DNA of 64,000 bases, taken from contig NZ_JAGGJU010000017.1 of NCBI RefSeq assembly GCF_017873095.1, forward strand, positions 19,915-83,914, given 5' to 3'. A model generated the notes under the pieces. That model was given only the letters and a program-made list of their open reading frames with translations, ran no database searches and had not been told where the DNA came from. The stretch is from Heterorhizobium halophytocola (GTDB lineage Bacteria > Pseudomonadota > Alphaproteobacteria > Rhizobiales > Rhizobiaceae). Shown in pieces: positions 17,603-25,555 of the stretch (positions are counted from its first letter, which is position 1; each line of letters starts with the position of its first letter). Both the position numbers and the translations under genes were made by a program.

Positions 17603-18559
17603 ATGACCAATCCGCTTCTCCGTCCTCTGACACTCGCAGCCGCCGTATCGGTGCTGGCGCTTTCGACCGCGCCGAGCTTTGCTGCAGAGGCTGAAAGCTG
17701 CAAGACGGTGCGCTTCTCGGATGTCGGCTGGACCGATATCACTTCCACGACGGCCACCGCTTCGGTGCTGCTGAAGGCGATCGGCTACGAGCCGAAGGTG
17801 ACCGTGCTTTCGGTTCCGGTGACCTATCAGTCGCTGAAGAACAAGGACATCGACGTCTTCCTCGGCAACTGGATGCCGGCCCAGGAAAAGGACGTTAAGC
17901 CCTATATCGACGATGGCTCCGTCGACAGCCTCGGCAAGAACCTGGAAGGCGCGAAATACACGCTCGCCACCAATGCCAAGGGCGCCGAGCTCGGCATCAA
18001 GGACTTCTCCGATATCGGCAAGCACGCCGACGAGCTCGACGGCAAGATCTACGGCATCGAGCCGGGCAATGACGGCAACCGTCTTGTCATGTCCCTGATC
18101 GACAAGAACGAGATGGGCATGGGCAAGATGAAGGTCGTCGAATCGTCCGAGCAGGGCATGCTGGCCCAGGTCGCGCGCGCCAAGAAGGACGACAAGCCGA
18201 TCGTCTTCCTCGGCTGGGCACCGCACCCGATGAACTCCAATTTCGAGCTGACCTACCTGACCGGCGGTGACTCGACCTTCGGCCCGAACTTCGGCGGCGC
18301 CACCGTCTACACCAATGTGCGCGGCGGCTATGTCGACGAATGCCCGAATGTCGGCAAGTTCCTGACAAACCTCAAGTTCTCGCTCGACATGGAAAACCAG
18401 ATCATGGGCAAGATCCTCGACGACAGCGAGGATCCGGAAGTGGCGGCAACCGAGTGGCTGAAGGCCAACCCGGATGCCGCCATGCCCTGGCTTGAAGGCG
18501 TCACCACCGTCGACGGTGGCGATGCGACGGCAGCCGTCAAGAAAGAACTCGGTCTCTAA
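17603..18559 (+). CDS. choX: Choline ABC transporter, periplasmic binding protein
   Basis: High-affinity choline receptor of the ChoXWV importer. The 318-residue precursor has a signal peptide ending near SFAAEA (about 1-28). The aromatic ligand box known for S. meliloti ChoX is conserved at the same precursor positions: Trp43 (GWTD, with Asp45), Trp90 (LGNWMPAQ), Tyr119, Asn156 (EPGNDGN) and Trp205 (LGWAPHPM). This makes choline specificity well supported. It is first in the operon choX-choW-choV. GGGAGCC precedes the ATG. Choline feeds betaine synthesis for osmoprotection and carbon; bet genes are not in this window. Confidence 0.97.
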   Translation: MTNPLLRPLTLAAAVSVLALSTAPSFAAEAESCKTVRFSDVGWTDITSTTATASVLLKAIGYEPKVTVLSVPVTYQSLKNKDIDVFLGNWMPAQEKDVKPYIDDGSVDSLGKNLEGAKYTLATNAKGAELGIKDFSDIGKHADELDGKIYGIEPGNDGNRLVMSLIDKNEMGMGKMKVVESSEQGMLAQVARAKKDDKPIVFLGWAPHPMNSNFELTYLTGGDSTFGPNFGGATVYTNVRGGYVDECPNVGKFLTNLKFSLDMENQIMGKILDDSEDPEVAATEWLKANPDAAMPWLEGVTTVDGGDATAAVKKELGL

Positions 18560-18642
18560 GACCGGTCAAGCAACCGGCGGCACCTGAACAGGGTGCCGTC
18601 GGCTTCATCCTTTCTTGAAACGTTGAAACGGGCATCGACAAC

Positions 18643-19488
18643 GTGGAATGGCTCACTGAATCCAAAATTCCGATCGGCCGATGGGCCAAACTTCTGGTCG
18701 ACTGGCTGACCGACAACGGCGACTGGTTCTTCGACTGGCTGTCGAACGTGCTGCGCCATGTGATCGACGCGCTGCTCTGGGTGCTGCAATCGCCACCCGC
18801 CATCGTCGTCGTCATCGCCATCAGCCTGATCGCCTACGCGCTGCGCCGCTCGATCGCGGTCGCCGGCCTTACCTTTCTCGGCTTCCTGCTGATCATCAAT
18901 CTCGGCTATTACGACGAAACCACGGAGACGCTGGCCCTGGTGCTGGCCGCCGCCTTCGTCTGCATGCTGATCGGGGTGCCGCTCGGCATCGCCGCTGCCC
19001 GCCGCCAATGGGTCTATGCCCTCATGCGGCCGGTGCTCGACCTGATGCAGACGATCCCGACCTTCGTCTACCTGATCCCGGCGCTGATCCTGTTCGGCCT
19101 CGGCACCGTGCCCGGCCTGATCGCCACCGTGATCTTCGCCATTCCCGCACCGATCCGCCTCACCCGCCTCGGTATCATCTCCACCCCGTCGTCGCTGGTC
19201 GAAGCCGCCCAGGCGTTCGGCGCCACGCCGATGCAGGTGCTGCGCAAGGTGGAGCTGCCCTATGCCCTGCCGCAGATCATGGCCGGTCTGACCCAGACGA
19301 TCATGCTGTCGCTGTCGATGGTGGTGATCTCGGCACTGGTCGGCGCCAGCGGCCTCGGCGTCCCGGTGGTCCGGGCGCTGAACACCGTCAACGTCGCCAT
19401 GGGCTTCGAATCCGGCCTTTGCATCGTCATCCTCGCGATCATCCTTGACCGGATGTTCCGCGTCCCGGAAGCAGGAGACGGCAAATGA
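18643..19488 (+). CDS. choW: Choline ABC transporter, permease
   Basis: Membrane subunit of ChoXWV. The 281 residues contain about seven hydrophobic helices and the inner-membrane coupling motif EAAQAFGATPMQVLRKVELPYALPQI, read in parts (EAAQAFGATP...LPYALPQI). The start is a GTG (18643) that gives VEWLTESKIPIG, like other proline/glycine-betaine permeases; no ATG gives a better N-terminus. The C-terminus overlaps choV by 4 bp (ATGA), so the two are coupled. The 83-bp gap to choX has no terminator. Confidence 0.95.
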   Translation: MEWLTESKIPIGRWAKLLVDWLTDNGDWFFDWLSNVLRHVIDALLWVLQSPPAIVVVIAISLIAYALRRSIAVAGLTFLGFLLIINLGYYDETTETLALVLAAAFVCMLIGVPLGIAAARRQWVYALMRPVLDLMQTIPTFVYLIPALILFGLGTVPGLIATVIFAIPAPIRLTRLGIISTPSSLVEAAQAFGATPMQVLRKVELPYALPQIMAGLTQTIMLSLSMVVISALVGASGLGVPVVRALNTVNVAMGFESGLCIVILAIILDRMFRVPEAGDGK

Positions 19489-20540
19489 CCGACGCGGTTA
19501 CCTTCGAAAATATCGACATCGTCTTCGGCCGCAATGCGCAAAAGGCCCTGCCGATGATCGACGCCGGCAAGTCCCGCCAGGAGATCGGCGACGAGACCAG
19601 TCTCGTCGTCGGCGTCGCCGACGCCTCGCTGACCGTCAAGGAGGGCGAGATCCTCGTGCTGATGGGGCTTTCCGGCTCCGGCAAGTCGACCCTGCTGCGC
19701 GCCGTCAACGGTCTGGCGCCCGTCGTGCGCGGCACCGTCTCGGTCAACACCAAGACCGGCCCGGTCAATCCCTATACCGCCAGTGGCAAGGCGCTGCGCG
19801 ACCTGCGCATGCACACCGTCTCCATGGTGTTCCAGCAGTTCGGCCTGCTGCCCTGGCGCACCGTCGCCGACAATGTCGGCTTCGGCCTGGAACTGGCCGG
19901 CGTCCCGGACAAAAAGCGCCGCGAGGCCGTGACGGAACAGCTCGAGCTGGTCAATCTGGCCGGCTGGGCCGACCGCAAGGTCGACGAGCTCTCCGGCGGC
20001 ATGCAGCAACGCGTCGGCCTTGCCCGCGCCTTTGCCACCGGTGCGCCGATCCTGTTGATGGACGAGCCCTTCTCGGCCCTCGACCCGCTGATCCGCAACC
20101 GCCTGCAGGACGAGCTTCTCGAACTCCAGACGCGGCTGAAGAAGACCATTCTCTTCGTCAGCCACGACCTCGACGAGGCCTTCCGCATCGGCAATCGCAT
20201 CGCCATCATGGAAAGCGGGCGGATCATCCAGTGCGGCACGCCGCAGGAGATCGTCAGAAACCCGGCCGACCAGTATGTCGCCGATTTCGTCCAGCACATG
20301 AACCCGATCGCCCTTCTGACCGCACGCGACGTGATGAAGGGTGGGCCGGGCGACGCGCAGGGCCAGCCGACGGTTGCCGGCACCACCGCCCCCGACACGC
20401 CGCTGATCGACATCATGGACGTGCTGGCGCGCCAGCCGGGCACCATCGGCGTCGTTGACAAGGGCGCCGTGATCGGCACGATCAACACCACGGATGTCCT
20501 GGCGGGGCTCACCCGTCACCGCAACCGCACACCCGCCTGA
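19485..20540 (+). CDS. choV: Choline ABC transporter, ATP-binding subunit
   Basis: ATPase driving choline uptake. In 351 residues it shows Walker A GLSGSGKSTLLRA, the Q-loop region QQFGLLPWRTV, the signature LSGGMQQRVGLARAFA, Walker B ILLMDEPFSALDP and the switch histidine in VSHDLDEAF. The C-terminal 90 residues hold a shortened CBS-like region (IDIMDVLARQPGTIGVVDKGAVIG), as in the ProV/OpuAA type. The N-terminus begins with the family's VTFENIDIVFGRNAQKALPMID. A strong hairpin directly follows the stop. Confidence 0.97.
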   Translation: MTDAVTFENIDIVFGRNAQKALPMIDAGKSRQEIGDETSLVVGVADASLTVKEGEILVLMGLSGSGKSTLLRAVNGLAPVVRGTVSVNTKTGPVNPYTASGKALRDLRMHTVSMVFQQFGLLPWRTVADNVGFGLELAGVPDKKRREAVTEQLELVNLAGWADRKVDELSGGMQQRVGLARAFATGAPILLMDEPFSALDPLIRNRLQDELLELQTRLKKTILFVSHDLDEAFRIGNRIAIMESGRIIQCGTPQEIVRNPADQYVADFVQHMNPIALLTARDVMKGGPGDAQGQPTVAGTTAPDTPLIDIMDVLARQPGTIGVVDKGAVIGTINTTDVLAGLTRHRNRTPA

Positions 20541-20547
20541 CGGCGGC

Positions 20548-20572
20548 CCTTCCCGGGTACCGCCCGGGAAGG
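20548..20572 (+). promoter_or_regulatory. Hairpin overlapping the ribosome-binding site of the HugZ-like gene
   Basis: CCTTCCCGGG and CCCGGGAAGG form a perfect 10-bp stem just after the choV stop. The 3' arm ends in GGAAGG, which runs into GAAAGGCAGAC and the ATG of the next gene. It could protect the choXWV mRNA 3' end and hide the Shine-Dalgarno of the downstream gene. It lacks a U-tract. Confidence 0.5.
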
Positions 20573-20582
20573 AAAGGCAGAC

Positions 20583-21137
20583 ATGTCGAACGACACTTCC
20601 GGGCCGGGCGAGACGGCCGGCCCGCCACCCGGCAATCAGGACCAGCCGCCGCCGCGCGGCATCAGGCCGACCGACGATGAGGCGCGGCTGCTCGGCCGCC
20701 GGCTGCTCGCCGAAGCCCGCTTCGCAGCCCTTGCCTTCCGCGACCCCGAGACCGGACATCCCTCCGTCAGTCGCGTGCTCGTCTCCATCGACGAGGACGG
20801 CATGCCGGTCACGCTGCTGTCACAGCTGGCGGGCCATACTCGCGCCTTGATCGCTGATCAGAACTGCGCCGTGTTGATTGGCGAACCCGGCAAGGGCGAC
20901 CCCCTCGCCCACCCGCGCATGTCGCTCCAGTGCGTCGCGGAAAAAATCGCCCGCGATGACGATGAGCACGAGCGGCTGAGGCCGTTTTTTCTCACCCGTC
21001 ATCCGAAGGCGGCTCTTTACGCGGACTTTGCCGATTTCGCCTTCTGGCGGCTTCGAATCACCGGGGCGAATCTGAACGGAGGCTTCGGTCGCGCATACAT
21101 ATTGCAGTGCACTGACCTGAAAATCCCCCCCAAATAA
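20583..21137 (+). CDS. HugZ-like pyridoxamine-phosphate-oxidase-fold protein
   Basis: Flavin- or haem-binding split-barrel protein of the HugZ/pyridoxamine 5'-phosphate oxidase superfamily. The 184 residues begin with a disordered Pro/Gly/Asp-rich tail (1-30). Then come LLAEARFAALAFRDPETGHPSVSRVLVSIDEDGMPVTLLSQLAGHTR (in parts), CAVLIGEPGKGDPLAHPRM and a closing FLTRHPKAALYADFADFAFWRL. HPRM and HPKA are typical of this group. Whether it degrades haem, as HugZ does, or oxidises another substrate cannot be told. A ribosome-binding site (GAAGGAAAGG) lies in a hairpin. It may be cotranscribed with choXWV. Confidence 0.85.
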   Translation: MSNDTSGPGETAGPPPGNQDQPPPRGIRPTDDEARLLGRRLLAEARFAALAFRDPETGHPSVSRVLVSIDEDGMPVTLLSQLAGHTRALIADQNCAVLIGEPGKGDPLAHPRMSLQCVAEKIARDDDEHERLRPFFLTRHPKAALYADFADFAFWRLRITGANLNGGFGRAYILQCTDLKIPPK

Positions 21138-21500
21138 GCATTGGATGCGTCGGGGCATATTGGTTGCGACTACAAGAATTAAGGGTCTGCCCCCTCGGAT
21201 GTCTGGAGCCGCCTGCTGAGGGTGCCGGTGCCTCTCGACATGCATAACGTGCAGGCCAAGCCCCGGATTGTGCAGGACATCCCCCGGAATCGGTCGTTTT
21301 TGCGTCAATTTTACGATTGCCCAACACGCAGGCAATGCATAACTTAGAATTTTAGCAATTTCTACAATGAGATGGGGCATACCCTAATTTTAGGCATATA
21401 CAATCTTTCTTAAGTAGGTATACTTTTTTTCGTAGCTTATTTAGCTGATTGTAGACGGCGGGCGCCGCCGCGGACTGCCTATTAAGGGAAGATTGATGGT
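21138..21500. other. Intergenic region upstream of nolR
   Basis: No gene is apparent in these 363 bp. The distal half is GC-rich with a small palindrome (GAGGGTGCCGGTGCCTC at 21218-21234). The 160 bp nearest nolR are strikingly AT-rich (about 21335-21460), with several TTTAG/TTAAG motifs, and probably hold its promoter and operator. Confidence 0.6.
21389..21404 (+). promoter_or_regulatory. Candidate NolR operator TTTAG-N9-AT upstream of nolR
   Basis: TTTAG-GCATATACA-AT fits the reported NolR consensus (A/T)TTAG-N9-A(T/A). It lies about 97 bp before the nolR ATG, in the AT-rich promoter region. NolR is known to repress its own gene in Sinorhizobium. A second TTTAG at 21348 has a poorer partner. 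Confidence 0.5.
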
Positions 21501-21818
21501 ATGAAGACGAACACTTTATCAGAACAATCCAACGCCGCTGCCGGGCTGCTCTCGGCAATGGCAAATCCGAAGCGTTTGATGATTTTGTGCAGTCTGGTCG
21601 AAGGCGAAGTCCCGGTTGGCGTGCTTGCCAATCAAGTCGGTCTGAGCCAGTCGGCCCTTTCTCAGCACCTCGCCAAGCTGCGGGCCCAAAAGCTCGTCAA
21701 GACGCGGCGCGATGCGCAGACGATTTATTATTCCAGCACCTCCGAGTCCGTCATCAAGATGCTCGAAGTCCTGGAAGACATTTATTGCCAACCAGAAGCG
21801 AGCAGAACCGCCGCCTGA
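21501..21818 (+). CDS. nolR: NolR-type ArsR-family transcriptional repressor
   Basis: Winged-helix repressor that in Sinorhizobium controls nodulation, exopolysaccharide and symbiosis genes. The 105 residues follow NolR closely: AAGLLSAMANPKRLMILCSLVEGEVPVG, then VGLSQSALSQHLAKLRAQKLV (recognition helix) and TRRDAQTIYYSS. It lacks the metal-binding cysteines of ArsR/SmtB sensors (the single Cys lies in the core helix). The start at 21501 is preceded by GGGAAG. It is monocistronic, with a strong terminator downstream. Presence of nolR alone does not prove that the strain nodulates. Confidence 0.9.
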   Translation: MKTNTLSEQSNAAAGLLSAMANPKRLMILCSLVEGEVPVGVLANQVGLSQSALSQHLAKLRAQKLVKTRRDAQTIYYSSTSESVIKMLEVLEDIYCQPEASRTAA

Positions 21819-21918
21819 TGACAGCGCTGGCATTTTGCCGGCTCTGAGACGCAGAGGCAGGCCCCGAACCTGCATTTGGGTTTCGACTGTTCATGACCAG
21901 AGTTTTGAAGGGGTATTC

Positions 21919-21949
21919 GGCCGGTCGTCGTTGACACCGGCCCTTTTTT
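21919..21949 (+). terminator. Intrinsic terminator after nolR
   Basis: GGCCGGT (21919-21925) pairs with ACCGGCC (21936-21942) and is followed by C and six Ts, about 100 bp downstream of the nolR stop. Confidence 0.85.
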
Positions 21950-22480
21950 CGTCCGCAGCCGCCGATATCACTCCGCTTGGGCGCATCGGTGCGCTTGCAC
22001 CCGCCTCAGGCCAAGCCTTGCCCATGGCGATGTCTCGTACGGATTGGTGGGTAGAGGCGTCCGATGAAAAACATCGCGGACCCCGGCCTTGGGTGCCGGA
22101 GTCCGCAAGTTTCGGCCTCGTGATGAAGAAGCCTGTCCCGATGAAAACTGCCCTTTTCCCCGGGGTGGTCCGCCGAGATCAAACTCGCCTGCCAGCCTTG
22201 CGCTAACCTTGCCATGAACCGCTTTCCAGGCCGTCTTTTCCGACAAAGGTCGTATTGTTGCATTTCGGCACCATGGCCCTTGTGACGCTGCGGGCCGGCC
22301 CGTCCATGCATAACGTCCGCGAGCTGAAACGATGACGTTTTCTGATGCCGCCTTGACGCTTGCAGGCCGGCTGCTAACGTGCCCGACACGCGCCGCCGCG
22401 GGGCCTCCTCCCACTCGTCCGGGATCGGTCAATCGCGCGCCCGGCTGCCGCCTTATCGAGGCCCATGGAGACCCTTTCGA
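21950..22480. other. Long intergenic region before the aminotransferase
   Basis: I see no supported gene in about 530 bp; open frames on both strands lack codon bias and ribosome-binding sites. A strong stem at 22075-22106 (GCGGAC..CGGC / GCCG..GTCCGC) reads on the minus strand as a terminator followed by GATGTTTTTC. This suggests an unrecognised minus-strand transcript, possibly an sRNA, ending here. The promoter of the aminotransferase must lie at the right end. Confidence 0.4.
22075..22106 (-). terminator. Terminator-like hairpin on the minus strand with no gene upstream of it
   Basis: On the minus strand GCGGACTCCGGC pairs with GCCGGGGTCCGC through a CACCCAAG loop, one bulge apart, and a T-rich tail (GATGTTTTTC) follows. 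No minus-strand gene lies upstream of it within the 660-bp gap. Confidence 0.5.
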
Positions 22481-23809
22481 ATGTCGAACCGACAGAATTC
22501 CACGCCCAACGACCTCTCGGCCTTCTGGATGCCGTTCACCGCGAACCGGCAGTTCAAGAAGGAGCCGCGGATGTTCGTCGGCGCCAAGGACATGCGCTAC
22601 ACCACCCATGACGGCCGCCAGGTGCTCGACGGCACCGCCGGCCTCTGGTGCGTCAATGCCGGCCACTGCCGCCCGAAGATCACCGAAGCGATCCGCGAGC
22701 AGGCGGGCGAACTCGACTATGCCCCGGCCTTCCAGCTCGGCCATCCCAAGGCCTTCGAGCTTGCCAACCGGCTGGTCGACATCGCCCCCGATGGCCTCGA
22801 CCATGTGCTCTACACCAATTCCGGCTCGGAATCGGTCGACACGGCATTGAAGGTCGCGCTCGCCTATCACCGGGCCAAGGGCAATGGTTCGCGCTTCCGC
22901 CTGATCGGTCGCGAGCGCGGCTATCACGGGGTCAATTTCGGCGGCATCTCGGTCGGCGGCATCGTCTCCAACCGCAAGATGTTCGGCACGCTGCTTACCG
23001 GCGTCGACCATCTGCCGCATACCCATCTGCCAGGCGAGAACAGCTTCACCAGGGGCATTCCGGACAAGGGCGCCAATCTCGCAGACGAGCTGGAACGGAT
23101 CGTCACGCTGCACGACCCCTCGACGATCGCCGCCGTCATCGTCGAGCCGGTCGCCGGCTCCACCGGCGTGCTGATCCCGCCGAAGGGCTATCTGCAGAAG
23201 CTGCGCGAGATCTGCACCAAGCACGGCATCCTGCTGATCTTCGACGAGGTCATCACCGGCTACGGCCGTCTCGGCGCGCCCTTCGCCGCCCAGTATTTCG
23301 ACGTCACGCCGGATATCATCGTCACCGCCAAGGGCTTGACCAACGGCGTCATCCCGATGGGCGCGGTCTTCGTCTCCTCCGAGATCCACGATGCCTTCAT
23401 GACCGGCCCGGAGCACATGATCGAATTCTTCCACGGCTATACCTATTCCGGCAACCCGATCGCGTCGGCCGCAGCGCTCGCCACGCTCGACACCTACAAG
23501 GAAGAGGGCCTGCTGACCCGTGCGGCCGAGATCGGGCCCTATTGGGAAGAGCAGCTGCATGCGCTGAGGGACTGCCCGCATGTCGTCGACATCCGCAATC
23601 TCGGCCTGATCGGCGCAATCGAGCTGAAGCCGATCGACGGTGAGCCGACCAAGCGCGCCTTCAACGCCTTCCTGGAGGCTTACAATGACGGCCTGCTGAT
23701 CCGCACCACCGGCGACATCATCGCGCTGTCGCCGCCGCTGATCATTTCCAAGGCCGAAATCGATGAACTGTTCGACAAGCTGCGCAAGGTGCTGATGCGC
23801 AATATCTGA
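22481..23809 (+). CDS. Omega-amino acid--pyruvate aminotransferase
   Basis: PLP-dependent class III aminotransferase, probably beta-alanine:pyruvate transaminase. The 442 residues show FWMPFTANRQFK near the start (typical of this subgroup), the phosphate-binding TNSGSESVDTALK, the cofactor aspartate in LLIFDEVITGYGRLG and the PLP lysine in TAKGLTNGVIPMGAV. Near the end is an arginine region (GLLIRTTGDIIALSPPLI). The ATG at 22481 has GGAG 11-14 bases upstream; a longer in-frame start is out of family. Likely roles are beta-alanine or omega-amino-acid catabolism. It is monocistronic, with a terminator 28 bp after the stop. Confidence 0.94.
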   Translation: MSNRQNSTPNDLSAFWMPFTANRQFKKEPRMFVGAKDMRYTTHDGRQVLDGTAGLWCVNAGHCRPKITEAIREQAGELDYAPAFQLGHPKAFELANRLVDIAPDGLDHVLYTNSGSESVDTALKVALAYHRAKGNGSRFRLIGRERGYHGVNFGGISVGGIVSNRKMFGTLLTGVDHLPHTHLPGENSFTRGIPDKGANLADELERIVTLHDPSTIAAVIVEPVAGSTGVLIPPKGYLQKLREICTKHGILLIFDEVITGYGRLGAPFAAQYFDVTPDIIVTAKGLTNGVIPMGAVFVSSEIHDAFMTGPEHMIEFFHGYTYSGNPIASAAALATLDTYKEEGLLTRAAEIGPYWEEQLHALRDCPHVVDIRNLGLIGAIELKPIDGEPTKRAFNAFLEAYNDGLLIRTTGDIIALSPPLIISKAEIDELFDKLRKVLMRNI

Positions 23810-23836
23810 GGTCGTTCGGAAGCGTCCACGCATGCG

Positions 23837-23860
23837 AAAGGCGGCCCCTCGGCCGCCTTT
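23837..23860 (+). terminator. Terminator after the aminotransferase
   Basis: AAAGGCGGCC and GGCCGCCTTT form a perfect 10-bp stem with a CCTC loop, 28 bp after the stop codon. The tail is only three Ts. It can also work on the minus strand. Confidence 0.75.
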
Positions 23861-24114
23861 CCCGCATCTATGCCACTGTGGTGATCAGCCTCCCGGATAA
23901 AGGCAGTTCACATCCTTTCTTTCAGGGCGGTCCTTTTTCGGCCGCCTTTTCCGTGCTTGACTTCGCCCGTCACGACGGCCCACGTCTTTCGCAGGCGTCC
24001 CGTAGAACCATGGCCTCACCGTCGCGAAGATGGGACAGGAGGCCAAGGGCGTGCTGCTCGGTCCGGTGACCGTCGGCGGCGCGACCTGGAATGTCTGTTA
24101 CGGAGTCTTCGACG
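23861..24114. other. Gap with a short coding-like stretch before the YrhB-like gene
   Basis: From 24006 to about 24125 one plus-strand frame reads NHGLTVAKMGQEAKGVLLGP followed by VTVGGATWNVCYGVFDDG. Its codon choice is strongly GC3-rich like real genes, but a TAG stands directly before it and no start codon with a ribosome-binding site is evident. It may be the tail of a decayed gene. GGCCGCC stems near 23941 look like an inverted copy of the preceding terminator. Confidence 0.35.
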
Positions 24115-24384
24115 ATGGTCGACAGGGAGGCAGCGATCGAGACGGCGCGCCGCTTTCTTGCCGCGCGCAATCATCCCCCCTTCGACGAGGCGACGCTTTT
24201 CGTCGAACGCGGCATCGAGGACGGTCGCCTCGTCTGGATCGTGATTGCCGGCGATGCGCTGCCGGAAAGCGAGGACGACTGGTCACAGCCGCATCCCTCT
24301 CCGGTGCGTTATTTCATCGATGCCGAGACCGGTGAACTGTTCGGCTTCGAACTCGAACGCGGGCACACCATCCTGCCGCCCTGA
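24115..24384 (+). CDS. Small YrhB/Imm35-like hypothetical protein
   Basis: An 89-residue acidic protein. It starts with an amphipathic helix (REAAIETARRFLAARN), then strands VWIVIAGDALP, and ends YFIDAETGELFGFELERG. This helix-strand-strand layout with a closing ETGE turn resembles the YrhB/immunity-protein-35 and PepSY-like folds, but I cannot prove homology. I choose the ATG at 24115 because TACGGAG stands ten bases before it; an in-frame ATG eight codons earlier has no ribosome-binding site. No toxin gene is adjacent, so an immunity role would make it an orphan. Confidence 0.6.
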   Translation: MVDREAAIETARRFLAARNHPPFDEATLFVERGIEDGRLVWIVIAGDALPESEDDWSQPHPSPVRYFIDAETGELFGFELERGHTILPP

Positions 24385-24485
24385 GCGCCGGCTCATCGCC
24401 CTGTCACAACCGCACGCGGGCTCGCCAAGAGGCGCCGCGCCGGCATCTTCGCTCATCGCGGCTGGTCCGGCCGCAAGGCGAACAT

Positions 24486-24896
24486 TTACAGCAGCTGCCC
24501 GCGATGTTCCGGCCGCGGCACCCAGCAGGTCTCGCGCCGGCCGAAGATGCGGTAGCGGTTGCGGGCCATCAGGCGGTAGACGGGATCGCGCAGGGGCCGC
24601 GGCAGCCGTCTCAGTATGGCGACGGCCCGCCATGGCCAGCCGAGACCGGCATAGATCGACAGCACCGCATCGCTGTCGCGCAGCAGCCGGTCGCCGTCGA
24701 CGACGATCATGCTGTCGGGATCGGCGGGGTCCATGCCGAACCGGTGATAGAGCGCCGTGCCCACCTCCCCCTGCATCGAGGCCAGCCGGAAATGCCGCGA
24801 CCGGTCATGGGTCAACACGAACTGCGCATTGGCCGAGCAGAGCACGCATTCGGCATCGAAGACGATAATCGGGTGGGCGGCAGGCGTCGGGGTCAT
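24486..24896 (-). CDS. DUF393 thiol-disulfide oxidoreductase-like (DCC) protein
   Basis: A 136-residue protein of the DCC family, named for its N-terminal DxxCxxC motif, here DAECVLCS (residues 14-21). Other family features are FRLASMQGEVG, DSMIVVDGDRLLRDSDAVL and the C-terminal RNRYRIFGRRETC. Family members are thioredoxin-like but their substrates are not known. It is convergent with the small gene at 24115-24384 and divergent from the gene at 25081. Confidence 0.88.
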   Translation of the reverse strand: MTPTPAAHPIIVFDAECVLCSANAQFVLTHDRSRHFRLASMQGEVGTALYHRFGMDPADPDSMIVVDGDRLLRDSDAVLSIYAGLGWPWRAVAILRRLPRPLRDPVYRLMARNRYRIFGRRETCWVPRPEHRGQLL

Positions 24897-25080
24897 GGCG
24901 TCAGGCTAGCCCGGCGCTCCCGCGCGTGCAATGCGTCAAGGGGCGCCGACGCCATCACGCTTGCGGCACCGGCCAGGCGCGCCTCTTGCCGCGACGGCCC
25001 CCGCCCCCTATTTCCAGTGCAGGCGCCAATGGACTGTCCGCGCCGGTATCATCGGTGCCGCCGCGCCACAGGAGAACCGC

Positions 25081-25455
25081 ATGGTCGATCCCATCAGCCG
25101 CATCTCCGCCTCGGACCCGTCCAGGGCGACCGACATGAGCAACAGCCTGTCGATCGGGTCTGAACCGGACAATGCCTGGGTCGCCGCCCGCCAGGCGCGG
25201 ATCAATGCCGATCTTGCAGCGCTGGCCGCGATCAATAATGGTGGCGCCGCACCGTCAAAGGACGAGCCGGCCGACGGCGCCGCTGTCGACGAGGATGCCT
25301 CCGGCCAGGGCCGCCAGACCTTCGAAGCCCAGCAACCCGCCCCGGCCGGCGAGGCGCCACCGGAAGAGCCGGTTCTCTCCGGCGAAAGCGAGCGCATCGG
25401 CAGCGTCAATTTCGACGACGACACCCCTTTCGGCCACCGCTCCGCCATCCTCTGA
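25081..25455 (+). CDS. Hypothetical acidic, disordered protein
   Basis: I do not recognise this 124-residue protein. It is rich in Ala, Glu, Asp and Pro, and has one short predicted helix (NAWVAARQARINADLAALAAIN, read in parts). The C-terminus FDDDTPFGHRSAIL is the only patterned part. There is no signal peptide or membrane segment. Codon use agrees with a real gene, and CAGGAG lies about 10 bases before the ATG. It stands alone between a DUF393 gene and the alpha/beta hydrolase, and its role is unknown. Confidence 0.55.
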   Translation: MVDPISRISASDPSRATDMSNSLSIGSEPDNAWVAARQARINADLAALAAINNGGAAPSKDEPADGAAVDEDASGQGRQTFEAQQPAPAGEAPPEEPVLSGESERIGSVNFDDDTPFGHRSAIL

Positions 25456-25555
25456 TCTTGCGCGCCGGCGAGCTGTCTGGCGCCGCCTTGTCCCCCGCAG
25501 CGAAAAGGCGGCGCGCAAGCCGCCTTCCCGTCACTTGGGTGGTGCAAGCCCGATC

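Noticed and set aside
21712..22206. Plus-strand frame overlapping nolR and the following gap
   Set aside because: Out of frame with nolR, no codon bias and crosses the nolR terminator.
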